A stretch of 32,713 bases of DNA from Methanosarcinales archaeon Methan_01 (GTDB lineage Archaea; Halobacteriota; Methanosarcinia; Methanotrichales; Methanotrichaceae), in the NCBI GenBank assembly GCA_001602645.1, contig LUYE01000017.1:1-32713 (forward strand), written 5' to 3'. Below the pieces are notes generated by a model, which did not search any database, was not told the origin of the DNA, and saw only the letters and a program-made list of their open reading frames with translations. Each line of letters starts with the position of its first letter. Within the stretch, counting starts at the first letter, position 1. This document shows positions 7,931-16,018 of the stretch, one piece after another. The position numbers and the translations under genes are program-made.

Positions 7931-9484
7931 TCACCTCCTCCGGATGAAGAGGCCGGTCCGGGTGTGGTCGAGGATCTCCTCAGGGGGCTTCGCAGTCGCA
8001 AGGCTGACGACGACGATCGCCAGGATCGAGAGGGCGAAGCCGTAGAGGCTGAAGTGGACCGGGAGGATGTGAACGAACTGGTACCAGTACCCCGCCACCC
8101 CGGCGCCCACCAGGCCCAGAACCATCGAGAAGATCGCCCCCTCCCTCGTCGCCCGCCTCCAGTAAAGGCCGGCCAGGAGCGGCGCCACGTAGCAGGCGAG
8201 CATCAGGCCGATCCCCATCCATATCAGCCACGCCAGGAGGGCGGGGGGGTTGCTCCAGGCGAGGAGGAGGGTGAGGACCGCGGAGGCGGCCACCGCCAGC
8301 CGGCTGACGAGGGTGACCGTCGAGTCCCGGGCGTCGGGGCGGAGGAACCTCTTGTAGATGTCCCATCCGAAGTACGTCCCGATGGTGAGCATCAGCCGGT
8401 CCGTCGTCGACATGACGGCGGCGAGGACTATCACCCCGATGAAGACGCTGATGATGCTGGGGAAGGCGTACTCCGCCCCCAGGATGAAGGCGTAATCGGA
8501 GGGGTTTGAGACGTTCGTCGGAAGGCTGATCATCCCCTCGGCGGCCATCGACCTCCCTGCATACCCCGTGATCTTGATCAGGTACATGATGACGACGTAG
8601 ACGGCGAAGGCGGCGAGGGGCGCCCACTTGAAGTACTTCTCGTCCCGGGCGGCGAAGACGTTGTTTATGACGTGGGGGGCGCTGGCGAGGCCGAAGGCGA
8701 GGAGGAAGAAGAAGGAGACGAGGAAGATGGGCGTAGCGAAGGCGTACCCGGCGTAGGGCCCCGCCAGCTCAGGGTACCAGCTCGGATACCAGGGCTGGAC
8801 GAAGTTCGGGTCGATCCCCGCGAGGACGGCGTTGATGGAGGAGAGCCCCCCCCCCGATCGGATCACCGCCGGGGCTACGAGCAGAACGCCGACGATCAGC
8901 ATCAACCCCTGGATCAGGCTCGACCAGGCGACGGCGTAAAGCCCCCCCATGATGACGTAGGCGGTGACGATCAGGGCCGAGAGGATCAGGGCGGCGTGGT
9001 AGGATATCCCGAAGAGCCAGCTGAGGACCATGCTGATGGCGACGAACTGCCCCACCATGTAGATTAAGGATACGAGAATACCCGTCACCGCCGACAATCC
9101 ACGGATCCCGTTCTTGCTGTAGAACCGATCCGAGAAGTAGTCCTGGACCGTCAGGTACCTCCGGTCCCGCCCTACGGCGTGGAGCTTCGTTCCGAAGAGG
9201 AGGATGCAGACGGCTGCGCTGAGGGGGACGAAGACCTGCTCCCATATCGTCGGCCAGCCCGTCACGTACCCGAGGCCGCTAGTCCCGAGGATCGTCATCC
9301 CGCTGCAGATGCTGGCGACGATCAGGATCGTGAATACCCAGAAGCCGAGGTTTCGCCCCGCCAGGATGTAGTCCTCTGAAGTTCTCACCTTCTTGGAGGC
9401 CCAGGCCCCCACGACCATCAGACCCAGGAAGTAGACGGCGACGATCGCCACCATCTCGAAGTTAAAATTCAACTCCTTCACCAC
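7931..9484 (-). CDS. Sodium:solute symporter (SSS family) permease
   Basis: This 517-residue integral membrane transporter of the solute:sodium symporter family has about 13 hydrophobic helices spread along its length. The family-typical N-terminus is visible: a first helix, then KKVRTSEDYILAGRNLGFW near residues 31-49. The core includes a conserved small-residue helix, ASICSGMTILGTSG, at about 57-70. Such proteins couple Na+ entry to uptake of an organic solute. The substrate (acetate, pantothenate, proline or another) cannot be read from the sequence. Translation starts at one of two adjacent GTG codons (9484 or 9481), overlapping by 7 bp the stop of a 30-residue membrane peptide gene. The two are therefore surely co-translated. 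Confidence 0.9.
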   Translation of the reverse strand: MVKELNFNFEMVAIVAVYFLGLMVVGAWASKKVRTSEDYILAGRNLGFWVFTILIVASICSGMTILGTSGLGYVTGWPTIWEQVFVPLSAAVCILLFGTKLHAVGRDRRYLTVQDYFSDRFYSKNGIRGLSAVTGILVSLIYMVGQFVAISMVLSWLFGISYHAALILSALIVTAYVIMGGLYAVAWSSLIQGLMLIVGVLLVAPAVIRSGGGLSSINAVLAGIDPNFVQPWYPSWYPELAGPYAGYAFATPIFLVSFFFLLAFGLASAPHVINNVFAARDEKYFKWAPLAAFAVYVVIMYLIKITGYAGRSMAAEGMISLPTNVSNPSDYAFILGAEYAFPSIISVFIGVIVLAAVMSTTDRLMLTIGTYFGWDIYKRFLRPDARDSTVTLVSRLAVAASAVLTLLLAWSNPPALLAWLIWMGIGLMLACYVAPLLAGLYWRRATREGAIFSMVLGLVGAGVAGYWYQFVHILPVHFSLYGFALSILAIVVVSLATAKPPEEILDHTRTGLFIRRR

Positions 9485-9570
9485 CTCAGCGCCCAGTAGA
9501 GGAGCACCAGGGAGATCAGCACCGGCGCGGCGATGACCAAGAACAGAGTCTCAAAGGGCAATCCAAACAA
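9478..9570 (-). CDS. Symporter small accessory membrane peptide
   Basis: This is a 30-residue open frame starting with TTG at 9570, too short for ordinary gene finding. It has a textbook ribosome binding site, GGAGGT, 7 nt before the start. The product begins MFGLPFETLFLVIAAP, continues as a single hydrophobic helix of about 20 residues, and ends in a positively charged LRW tail. Its TGA overlaps the GTG start of the sodium:solute symporter by 7 bp. From memory, archaeal sodium symporters are often preceded by a peptide of this kind (an annotated 'symporter small accessory protein' family begins similarly). By position and form it should be a membrane subunit or assembly partner of the downstream permease. 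Confidence 0.8.
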   Translation of the reverse strand: MFGLPFETLFLVIAAPVLISLVLLYWALRW

Positions 9571-9747
9571 TCAAACTACCTCCGCGAAATGATTCGCATT
9601 ATTGACCATTTTTGTACATATGTGGCGCAAATCCGCCAGATTCGCCCTGCAGGGCGGCGCCTTTCATCTGATATGTGATAGCGTGTAGCAGTATATCATG
9701 TTTAAATTTAACGTCTATAATAAGTCCCAACCGTCGGTTGAAGGGCG

Positions 9748-9758
9748 ACTTTTATAAG
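9748..9758 (+). promoter_or_regulatory. Archaeal TATA box for phosphatase/NAD kinase operon
   Basis: The sequence ACTTTTATAAG centres about 28 bp before the ATG at 9782. In archaea transcription starts about 25 bp past the TATA box, so the mRNA is predicted to be leaderless or nearly so. No Shine-Dalgarno sequence precedes the start, which agrees. Confidence 0.65.
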
Positions 9759-9781
9759 AGATCTCGTCCTGGTACTCCACG

Positions 9782-10621
9782 ATGGAAGAACAGGTGGAGA
9801 TGGACCTCTCCTCCGAGGGGAGGAGGCTTCTTGAGATCTGCAACATGGCAGCAGAAGCCGTCTATTTGTCGATAGAAGAGATGATCGGCGACCCCGCCAG
9901 CGGCCGGGTGATCCACATGGGGGCTGACGGCACCCCCACCAAGAGCATCGACCAGAGAGCCGAGGACGCGGTCTTCGCCGTCCTGGAGGGGTCGGGGATC
10001 GACTTCGCCATCCTCTCAGAGGAGGAAGGGAGAAAGGAGATCGGAAAGAACCCGACCTACTTCCTCCACCTCGACCCCCTCGACGGGACCTTCAACGCCA
10101 TCGCCGGCATCCCCTTCTACTCGATCTCGATCTACATCAGCGGCCCCACCACCAGCTTCGGCTACGTCTCCGACCTCGCCCACGCCGTCCGATACTTTGC
10201 CGAGAGGGGGCGTGGAGCCTGGTCTGAGGCCGCCGGGAGGAGGATCCGCCTCGGCGTCTCGACGACTCCGACCCTCCGGGATTTCTGCGTCTCCGCCTAT
10301 ACCCTCCGGCCCAACACCGGACGGATCGTCCCCCTCGGCGACGTCGTCCGGCGGATCCGGACCCTGGGCTCGACCTCCGCAGAGCTCTGCCTCGTCGCCG
10401 CTGGCCGGCTCGACGCCTTCGTCGACCTCCGGGGAGGCCTCCGCCTCGTCGACGTCGCCGCCGGGAGCCTCATCGCCCAGGAAGCCGGCGGGACCGTCAC
10501 CGACGGCCAGGGGGACCAGATCTGCTTCAACGGCGACATGTGGCAGAAGTCCGAGTTCCTCGCCTCAAACGGCCTATTCCACCGGGAGATTTTGGACCTT
10601 TTAGGGGGTGGCAGGGGTTAG
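9782..10621 (+). CDS. IMPase-fold phosphatase (FBPase/IMPase or NADP phosphatase)
   Basis: This 279-residue Mg2+-dependent, lithium-sensitive-type sugar-phosphatase fold has its metal-binding motifs intact: LSEEEG near 79-84, DPLDGT at 98-103, and RLVDVAAGSLIAQEAGG near 230-246. The same fold serves in archaea as fructose-1,6-bisphosphatase, inositol monophosphatase and NADP phosphatase. The gene overlaps the NAD kinase gene by 14 bp in a different frame. The order phosphatase-then-kinase matches the domain order of the fused NADP phosphatase/NAD kinase MJ0917 of Methanocaldococcus jannaschii. That makes an NADP(H) balance role plausible here, though bisphosphatase activity cannot be excluded. 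Confidence 0.88.
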   Translation: MEEQVEMDLSSEGRRLLEICNMAAEAVYLSIEEMIGDPASGRVIHMGADGTPTKSIDQRAEDAVFAVLEGSGIDFAILSEEEGRKEIGKNPTYFLHLDPLDGTFNAIAGIPFYSISIYISGPTTSFGYVSDLAHAVRYFAERGRGAWSEAAGRRIRLGVSTTPTLRDFCVSAYTLRPNTGRIVPLGDVVRRIRTLGSTSAELCLVAAGRLDAFVDLRGGLRLVDVAAGSLIAQEAGGTVTDGQGDQICFNGDMWQKSEFLASNGLFHREILDLLGGGRG

Positions 10622-11423
10622 GATAGGCTTCGTCTCCCGGGGGGACCCCGAGTCGATCAACATGGTCCGAAACCTCGTCGAGAGGTTCCAGTCTAGGGCC
10701 GGGATCTCCGTCGAGCCGGAGACGGCGAAGAAGCTCGGCCTCGCCGAGACCCGGATCGAGGATATGGACGTCGACTTCATAGTCTCCGTAGGGGGGGACG
10801 GGACGATCCTCAGAACGATCCGGAGGATGGAGGACCCGAGGCCGATCCTGGGGATCAACATGGGGACCCTCGGCTTCCTCGTCGACGTCGAGCCGAAGGA
10901 CGCCGTCCGGACCCTGGAGCGGGTCCTCTTCGGCTTCGAGGTGATGGAGAGGAGCCGCCTTTCGACCTGCCTCAACGGCATCCCCCTCCCCCCGGCGACG
11001 AACGAGATCGCCCTCCTCTCGGCGAGCCCAGCCAAGATGCTGGAGTTTGAGATCATCGTCGACGACTCCCTCCTGGAGAGCCTCCGGGCCGACGGCCTCC
11101 TCTTCGCCACCTCCACCGGCTCCACCGCCTACGCCATGTCCGCCGGGGGGCCGATCGTCGACCCGAGGGTCGACGCCGTCGTCCTCGTCCCCCTCGCCCC
11201 CTTCAAGCTTTCGGCCCGCCCCTGGGTCCTCCCCGCCGAGTCGGTGATAAAAGTCGACCTCGATCTCCCCGAGAAGGAGGCCCTAGTCGTCATCGACGGC
11301 CACAACGTCGCCACCATCTCCAAAAAGGACCACATCACCATCAGCCGGGCCGAGACGCCCGCCAGGTTCGTCAAGGCTCGGGAGGGGGGGTTCTACGAGA
11401 AGGTCAAGAGCAAGCTCGCCTGA
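10608..11423 (+). CDS. nadK: NAD kinase
   Basis: This 271-residue enzyme transfers phosphate from ATP or polyphosphate to NAD to make NADP. The catalytic GGDGT motif is at residues 62-66, followed by LGINMGTLGFL near 82-92. The NAD-binding block TSTGSTAYAMSAGGPIV lies near 169-185. The GTG start at 10608 lies inside the preceding phosphatase gene and overlaps it by 14 bp, so the pair is translationally coupled. Length is normal for archaeal and bacterial NAD kinases (about 270-300). Separate, overlapping genes for the two halves of a known fusion protein support opposing or coordinated control of the NAD/NADP pool. Confidence 0.95.
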   Translation: MAGVRIGFVSRGDPESINMVRNLVERFQSRAGISVEPETAKKLGLAETRIEDMDVDFIVSVGGDGTILRTIRRMEDPRPILGINMGTLGFLVDVEPKDAVRTLERVLFGFEVMERSRLSTCLNGIPLPPATNEIALLSASPAKMLEFEIIVDDSLLESLRADGLLFATSTGSTAYAMSAGGPIVDPRVDAVVLVPLAPFKLSARPWVLPAESVIKVDLDLPEKEALVVIDGHNVATISKKDHITISRAETPARFVKAREGGFYEKVKSKLA

Positions 11424-11574
11424 CCGTTCCAGAGCGCACCCCAGGGGACTATCGCGGCTTTGTAGGTGCCGCCGGGCGGGGTCTCCTCCGCGATATGAGG
11501 TCTCGGGGGCCCTCATCTCCTCCTGGGATGGGGGGAGGTGACGAAAGATCGGCTCGGAGAGGGAGGGCCAGATC

Positions 11575-11871
11575 GTGATCTGCTCAAGGTGCGGCCTCTG
11601 CTGCATAAATCTGGACATATTGGTGATAAAAACCCGGTCGATACGCCCCGACGGAACCCTCGACCCCGGCGACCCGGAGTCGATGATCAGAAAGCCCGCC
11701 GGCGAGAGGTGCCCCCACCTCGCCTTTGCCGGGGAGGTCGCCATCTGCGCCATCCACGACCTCCCCTGCTACAGGGGGACCCCTTGCGACCTCTTCGATC
11801 AGTTCGGCCCTGAGGACGGGATCTGCATCCTCGGAAGCTACTTCAAAAGTTCAGGCTCTGCGGAGCTCTGA
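11575..11871 (+). CDS. Cys-rich YkgJ-like metal-cluster protein
   Basis: This 98-residue small cytoplasmic protein has an N-terminal CSRCGLCC cluster (residues 3-10). A second group of cysteines follows at CPHLAFAGEVAICAIHDLPC and at the following PCDLF. This pattern matches the YkgJ/CxxCxxCC family, thought to bind zinc or an iron-sulfur cluster; no enzymatic role is established. The GTG start at 11575 has GGAGGG about 8 nt upstream. It lies 151 bp after NAD kinase, with no obvious promoter in between, so it may be transcribed with that operon. The 151-bp gap itself shows nothing recognisable. Confidence 0.7.
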   Translation: MICSRCGLCCINLDILVIKTRSIRPDGTLDPGDPESMIRKPAGERCPHLAFAGEVAICAIHDLPCYRGTPCDLFDQFGPEDGICILGSYFKSSGSAEL

Positions 11872-12015
11872 GCGCGCAAAGCCAAGGTTGGCCGACAGAC
11901 CGGGACCGATCCAATCGGCGGGTCTCCGGAAGAGCGTTGGCAACTGAAGGCCCGAAAGAAACAAAAGCCGATGCTGCGCCCTTCAACGGGATGCAGGGCG
12001 CCCATTTTATCTCAC

Positions 12016-13293
12016 CTAGAAGAGGAGGATCGACAGAAGCCCCACCCCGATCATGGGGACGAATATCAGGGCGACCCGGGAGCCGAACTCCCGCGTCCCC
12101 AGGGCGAAGGTGATGGCAAGCTTCACCAGGGTGTTGGTCATGGCGGCGAGGGTTATCGCCGCCACCGCCACTCCCTCCCCCAGGGCCGGGGTCCTGGCCA
12201 GGGTCGCGAGGGAGAGGGTTATGGCGTCGACGTCCGCAAGCCCCGCCACGAGGCTCGCGGCGTAGGTCCCGGCCTCGCCGAAGTAGATGCTGGCGACCTT
12301 GGAGACGAGGAGGACAAACGCGAAGAAGGCCCCGAACTTGAGGGCCGGTGAGAGCCTGAAGGGGTCGGTCAGGTTTACAGGCGCCTCTATAGTCTCCCTC
12401 TTCCTGTAGAGGAGGAGGGCCAGGGCGACCCCGGCGATCGTCATGCTCGCCATCGGCAGCAGGAGGGGAAAGAAGAGGTCCCTGTTGACGACGAAGACCT
12501 CCAGGAGGATCCGGGGGAACATGGTGCAGCTCGCGATGGTGGTGGCGAAGACCGCCGAGGGGATCACCTCCCGGTGGGCCTTCGCCTCCGCCGCCATGGT
12601 GGTGGCGACGGCGGTGCTGGAGACTAGCCCCCCCAGGGCTCCGGTGATGGATAGGCCCTTCTCCGTCCCGAAGATCCTGATCATGACGTAGCCGACGTAC
12701 CCGATCAGGCTGACCAGGACAACCATCATCCAGATGTTCCGCGGGTTGAGGACCCCGAAGGGGTCGATTGGGATGTTCGGCAGCAAGGGGAGGATCACCA
12801 GGGCCACCAGCCCCATCTTGAGGGTGTCTAGGAGCTCCTCCTCCCGGATGATCTCGACGTACCGGTGGGCGGTCTTCTTGATCGCCAAGATCACCGTCAC
12901 CAGGATGGCGAGGGCGATGGCGAGCATCGCCGTCTCGGGGACGTAGCAGAGGGCTCCGAGGATGAAAGCGATCGCCGCCGCCACCTCCGAGGTGAAGTCG
13001 AGCCTCCCTAGGTTCGTTGCGCTGGCGGCGTACCCCACCGCCGCCATCAGGGCGAAGCTGGCGAAGGCGACGATGATGAAGGCGCCGCCGTAATCTGCCG
13101 CCATGGCGGCGGAGAGGGTGCCGAGGAGGGTTATTAGGATGAAGGTCCGGAGGCCCGCCACCCCGCGCTTCTTCTTCTCGAGGAGGTCCCGCTCCCGCTC
13201 CGTCCCCACGAGGGCCCCGATGAGGATCGAGATGAGGAAGGGGTAGAGGTCGCTGAAGGCCATCGCCTCCAGGCTCAGACTGCCGTAGTCCAT
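12016..13293 (-). CDS. MgtC/SapB-DUF4010 family membrane protein
   Basis: This 425-residue polytopic membrane protein has about 12 hydrophobic helices. The N-terminal part carries the MgtC/SapB signature (LIGALVGTERERD near 24-36, GLRTFILITLLGTLSA near 47-62). The C-terminal half matches DUF4010, with GALGGLVSSTAVATTMA near 218-234 and an ATMTNTLVK-like helix near 385. Proteins of this family are linked to metal-ion or acid stress and may transport or regulate ions; the substrate is unknown. An AT-rich box (AAAATTATTA on the coding strand, about 13317-13330) lies about 30 bp before the ATG. The gene is transcribed away from the endonuclease III gene. Confidence 0.85.
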   Translation of the reverse strand: MDYGSLSLEAMAFSDLYPFLISILIGALVGTERERDLLEKKKRGVAGLRTFILITLLGTLSAAMAADYGGAFIIVAFASFALMAAVGYAASATNLGRLDFTSEVAAAIAFILGALCYVPETAMLAIALAILVTVILAIKKTAHRYVEIIREEELLDTLKMGLVALVILPLLPNIPIDPFGVLNPRNIWMMVVLVSLIGYVGYVMIRIFGTEKGLSITGALGGLVSSTAVATTMAAEAKAHREVIPSAVFATTIASCTMFPRILLEVFVVNRDLFFPLLLPMASMTIAGVALALLLYRKRETIEAPVNLTDPFRLSPALKFGAFFAFVLLVSKVASIYFGEAGTYAASLVAGLADVDAITLSLATLARTPALGEGVAVAAITLAAMTNTLVKLAITFALGTREFGSRVALIFVPMIGVGLLSILLF

Positions 13294-13380
13294 CCCTCAA
13301 ATCCTGGCCCCCCTCGGCTAATAATTTTTCCGTAGAGCCGCCGGATGGGAGGAAGATGAGAAAGCCGGTTTAGAGACGGA

Positions 13381-13415
13381 AAGAGGGAAGATAGGCGTCA
13401 AGAGGGAAGATAGGC
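13381..13415. repeat. Short tandem repeat, 16-bp unit twice
   Basis: The unit AAGAGGGAAGATAGGC occurs at 13381-13396 and again at 13400-13415, separated by GTC. It lies between the divergent MgtC-like and endonuclease III genes. It may be replication slippage or a paired operator site. Confidence 0.6.
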
Positions 13416-13503
13416 AGAAAGGGGAGGAGAAGCCGCTGAAAACCCCCAGCGACCTGAAGGCCCAGCGTCAGGTTATTGACCTTCCGAGGCCACCGCTGGA
13501 GGG

Positions 13504-14319
13504 ATGGAAGTGACCAATCCCGACGCCATAGGCCTTTCAGAAGATCCCTCTGAGGCAAAGATCAGGCTCGACAGGTGCATAGAGCTTTTGGAAGGGGCCT
13601 ACGGCCCTCCCAAGAGGCGGAGGTCCGACCCCGTCGACCTCCTCGTCCAGACGATCCTATCCCAGAACACCACCTCGGCGAACACCCACCGGGCCTTCGA
13701 TAGCCTAAAGAGGGCTTACCCCACCTACCAGGCGCTCCTCTCCGCTCCCGACGAGGAGGTGGCGGAGCTGATCCGCTGTGGCGGCCTCGCCAACATCAAG
13801 ACCCGGAGGATCAAGGAGGCCCTGGTGATGATCCGGGAGAGGCAGAGGGATCGGATGGGCGCGATAGAAGGAGAGGAGAAACAGAAGGACAGGACGGGCG
13901 CGAGAGGGGAAGAGGAGAGGGAGGGGAGAGGAGAGGTGGGTCGGGCGGAGCGGATAGACCTGGATTTTCTGAGGGGAGCCGACCCGGTGGAGGCCCGAGA
14001 CTTCCTGGTGAGCCTACCTGGAGTGGGGCCGAAGACCGCGGCCGTCGTCCTCCTCTTCGCCTTCCAGATGCCCCTCCTTCCCGTGGACACCCACGTCAAC
14101 CGCCTCTCCCGGAGGCTTGGCTTCGTCCCGGCTGGCGCAAGCATAGAGGAGGCGGAGCGGATCCTGGAGACGATCACCCCCCGGGAGAAGTACTGCTCCT
14201 TCCACGTCAACCTGATAAGGCACGGCCGAGCCGTTTGCCGGGCGAGGTCCCCCTCCTGCGGGGCTTGCGTCCTCGCCGAAATATGCCCCAGCGCCGACGG
14301 GGCGGGGCAAAAGGATTAA
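13504..14319 (+). CDS. nth: Endonuclease III homologue (DNA glycosylase/AP lyase)
   Basis: This 271-residue helix-hairpin-helix base-excision glycosylase removes oxidised pyrimidines and nicks at abasic sites. The HhH motif LPGVGPKTAAVVL (about 179-191) contains the catalytic Lys. The catalytic Asp is in PVDTHVNR about 15 residues later. A C-terminal 4Fe-4S loop is present with the correct C-x6-C-x2-C-x5-C spacing (CRARSPSCGACVLAEIC). About 35 extra charged residues (roughly 112-150, Arg/Glu/Gly-rich) interrupt the middle of the fold, making the protein longer than the usual ~210-230. The predicted ATG is directly against GGAGGG. An in-frame GTG at 13510 has that same site at the better spacing of 6 nt and is the likelier start. 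Confidence 0.92.
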   Translation: MEVTNPDAIGLSEDPSEAKIRLDRCIELLEGAYGPPKRRRSDPVDLLVQTILSQNTTSANTHRAFDSLKRAYPTYQALLSAPDEEVAELIRCGGLANIKTRRIKEALVMIRERQRDRMGAIEGEEKQKDRTGARGEEEREGRGEVGRAERIDLDFLRGADPVEARDFLVSLPGVGPKTAAVVLLFAFQMPLLPVDTHVNRLSRRLGFVPAGASIEEAERILETITPREKYCSFHVNLIRHGRAVCRARSPSCGACVLAEICPSADGAGQKD

Positions 14320-14350
14320 ATGGTAGAACGCCAACCGAAGGGCCACCGGC

Positions 14351-14425
14351 GCTCCGGTAGTGTAGCTCGGCCAATCATGCAGGACTCTCACTCCTGCGAC
14401 TGGGGTTCAAATCCCCACCGGAGCA
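14351..14425 (+). tRNA. tRNA-Glu (CTC anticodon)
   Basis: This is a 75-nt cloverleaf with acceptor arms GCTCCGG/CCGGAGC and discriminator A. The anticodon stem CAGGA/TCCTG encloses loop CTCTCAC, giving CTC, and the T arm contains GGTTCAAATC. The sequence closely follows archaeal tRNA-Glu. There is no intron and no encoded CCA. A TATA-like GATTAAATG lies about 35 bp upstream, overlapping the end of the endonuclease III gene. A TCCTTTTAC tract directly after it may terminate transcription. Confidence 0.95.
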
Positions 14426-14539
14426 TCCTTTTACTAGTATTTCTGAGGGCATTCCTCTCTGGCTGCTTCTTCGGCAGGAGCGACGGATCCAGGGTGACGA
14501 TCCGATAAGGGCCTAATCTCCCCGGCTCCCTCCCCCTCT

Positions 14540-15814
14540 TCAGAGGAGGGCCCAAGCCAGGAGGGTCATGGCCATGACGGCCGGGACCGCATACTTGGCT
14601 ATCGGCAGCGCCACCCTCCTGCCCCGCCCCATCTCCTCGGCAAGGTCCCCCCCTTCCATAAACCAGGTGAAGGTGACGGCGATGAGGGTCGCCGTCAGGA
14701 CGAGGCCGAGCCCCCCTACCGTCTCGTCCATGATGTCGAGGACCCGCATCCCCCCGACCTCCAGGGCGGCGCTGCTGTAGCTCAAAGCCGACGGCAGCCC
14801 CAGGGCTATGACGCCGGCGGTGAGGGCGAAGCTCACCCTCCTCCGAGAGATCCCGGTGGCGGCGACGACGGAGGCGGCGCTAACCTCCAGCATCGATACC
14901 GCCGAGGTCATGGCGGCGGAGAAGAGGAGGGCGAAGAAGGCGACGGCAAAGGCGGCGCCGTAGGGCATCACCTCGAAGGCCCGGGGGAGGGTCGAGAAGG
15001 CGAGCTCCGCCCCCGCCGTCGGCTCGAGGCCGTAGGTGAAGACGACAGGAAATATCACCAGCCCCGCGAGGATCGCCACCCCGAGGTCGGCGACGGTGAT
15101 GATCAATGACGAATTCAGGATTCCAACCCCCTCGTCGAGGTAATCGCCGTAGGTGAGGAGGATACCGTAGCCGACGGAGAGGGAGAAGAAGGCCTGGCCG
15201 AAGGCGGCGGCCCAGAGGAGGGGGTCGGCGAGGACGGAGAAGTCGGGGGTGAAGAGGTACCGCCTCCCCGCCCCAAACCCCTCCAGGGTCGAGGAGAAGG
15301 CCGCTAATCCCAAAAGGAGGAGGAAGGAGAAGGGTATCAAGAGCTTCGTCGCCCTCTCGATCCCGTCTTTTATCCCGAGGCTGACGATCGCCCCCATCAT
15401 CAGGGCCGAGACGATGAAGTAGCTTATCGGCCTGTAGGTCGATGTGAAATCCGCGAACTCGACCCCCTCCCCTGCGATGGAGAAGACGACGTAGGCGAGG
15501 GTCCAGCCGGTGACGACCAGATAATAGGAGAGGATCGAGAAGACGACGGCGCAGACGACCCACCCCAGGGGCCTGAACCGGGGCCTCGCCCGGCCGAAGG
15601 CTGTGACCACGTCCCCCCGGAGCCGCCTCCCCGCCGCCAGCTCCAGCATCATCAGGGGGAGGGCGAAGGCGAAGACCGCCGTGAGATAGGGGACGAGATA
15701 CGCCCCCCCGCCGTTCTGTCCCACCACCGAGGAGAACCGCCAGATGTTCCCCATCCCCACCGCCGAGCCGACGGAGGCGAGGATGAAAGCCGTCCTCGAG
15801 GACCACCGCTCCAA
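14540..15814 (-). CDS. Neurotransmitter:sodium symporter (NSS/SLC6-like) family permease
   Basis: This 424-residue polytopic protein with about 11 hydrophobic helices is likely a Na+-coupled amino acid or amine importer. The family's first helix is unmistakable: SRTAFILASVGSAVGMGNIWRF (residues 6-27), whose unwound middle forms the Na+ and substrate sites. It is followed by GGGAYLVPYL. The length and helix number match the short prokaryotic members with 11 helices, such as the MhsT type. The start is a TTG with GGAGGT 6 nt upstream. The substrate is not predictable. It is a single gene, facing the carbamate kinase operon's downstream side. Confidence 0.9.
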   Translation of the reverse strand: MERWSSRTAFILASVGSAVGMGNIWRFSSVVGQNGGGAYLVPYLTAVFAFALPLMMLELAAGRRLRGDVVTAFGRARPRFRPLGWVVCAVVFSILSYYLVVTGWTLAYVVFSIAGEGVEFADFTSTYRPISYFIVSALMMGAIVSLGIKDGIERATKLLIPFSFLLLLGLAAFSSTLEGFGAGRRYLFTPDFSVLADPLLWAAAFGQAFFSLSVGYGILLTYGDYLDEGVGILNSSLIITVADLGVAILAGLVIFPVVFTYGLEPTAGAELAFSTLPRAFEVMPYGAAFAVAFFALLFSAAMTSAVSMLEVSAASVVAATGISRRRVSFALTAGVIALGLPSALSYSSAALEVGGMRVLDIMDETVGGLGLVLTATLIAVTFTWFMEGGDLAEEMGRGRRVALPIAKYAVPAVMAMTLLAWALL

Positions 15815-16018
15815 GATTTAACCTCCGGATCGATAGAAGACAGGTTATGGCTACGGCGTGACAGGTTATCTATTTTGCCAGGTTCAGAGGAGGAGAGACC
15901 AAAAAGCGGCTTTGTTTTAAGAGGCTGGCTGAACCCCCCGGAGCGGCCATTGGCCCCGCTCCGTCGCTCCAGAGCCGAAAGCCGATCCGAACACCGATGA
16001 GGTGGAACCCCAAGGAGC

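Noticed and set aside
9640-9660. Palindrome GCCCTGCAGGGC between the symporter and phosphatase genes, considered as an operator
   Set aside because: It is a single short palindrome in GC-rich DNA, not positioned at a TATA box. Chance is a sufficient explanation.
11843-13300. Long reverse-strand open frame (485 codons) overlapping the MgtC/DUF4010 gene on the same strand in another frame
   Set aside because: Its translation is Arg/Gly/Pro/His-rich, as produced by out-of-frame reading of GC-rich DNA. The alternative frame has clear membrane helices and family motifs.
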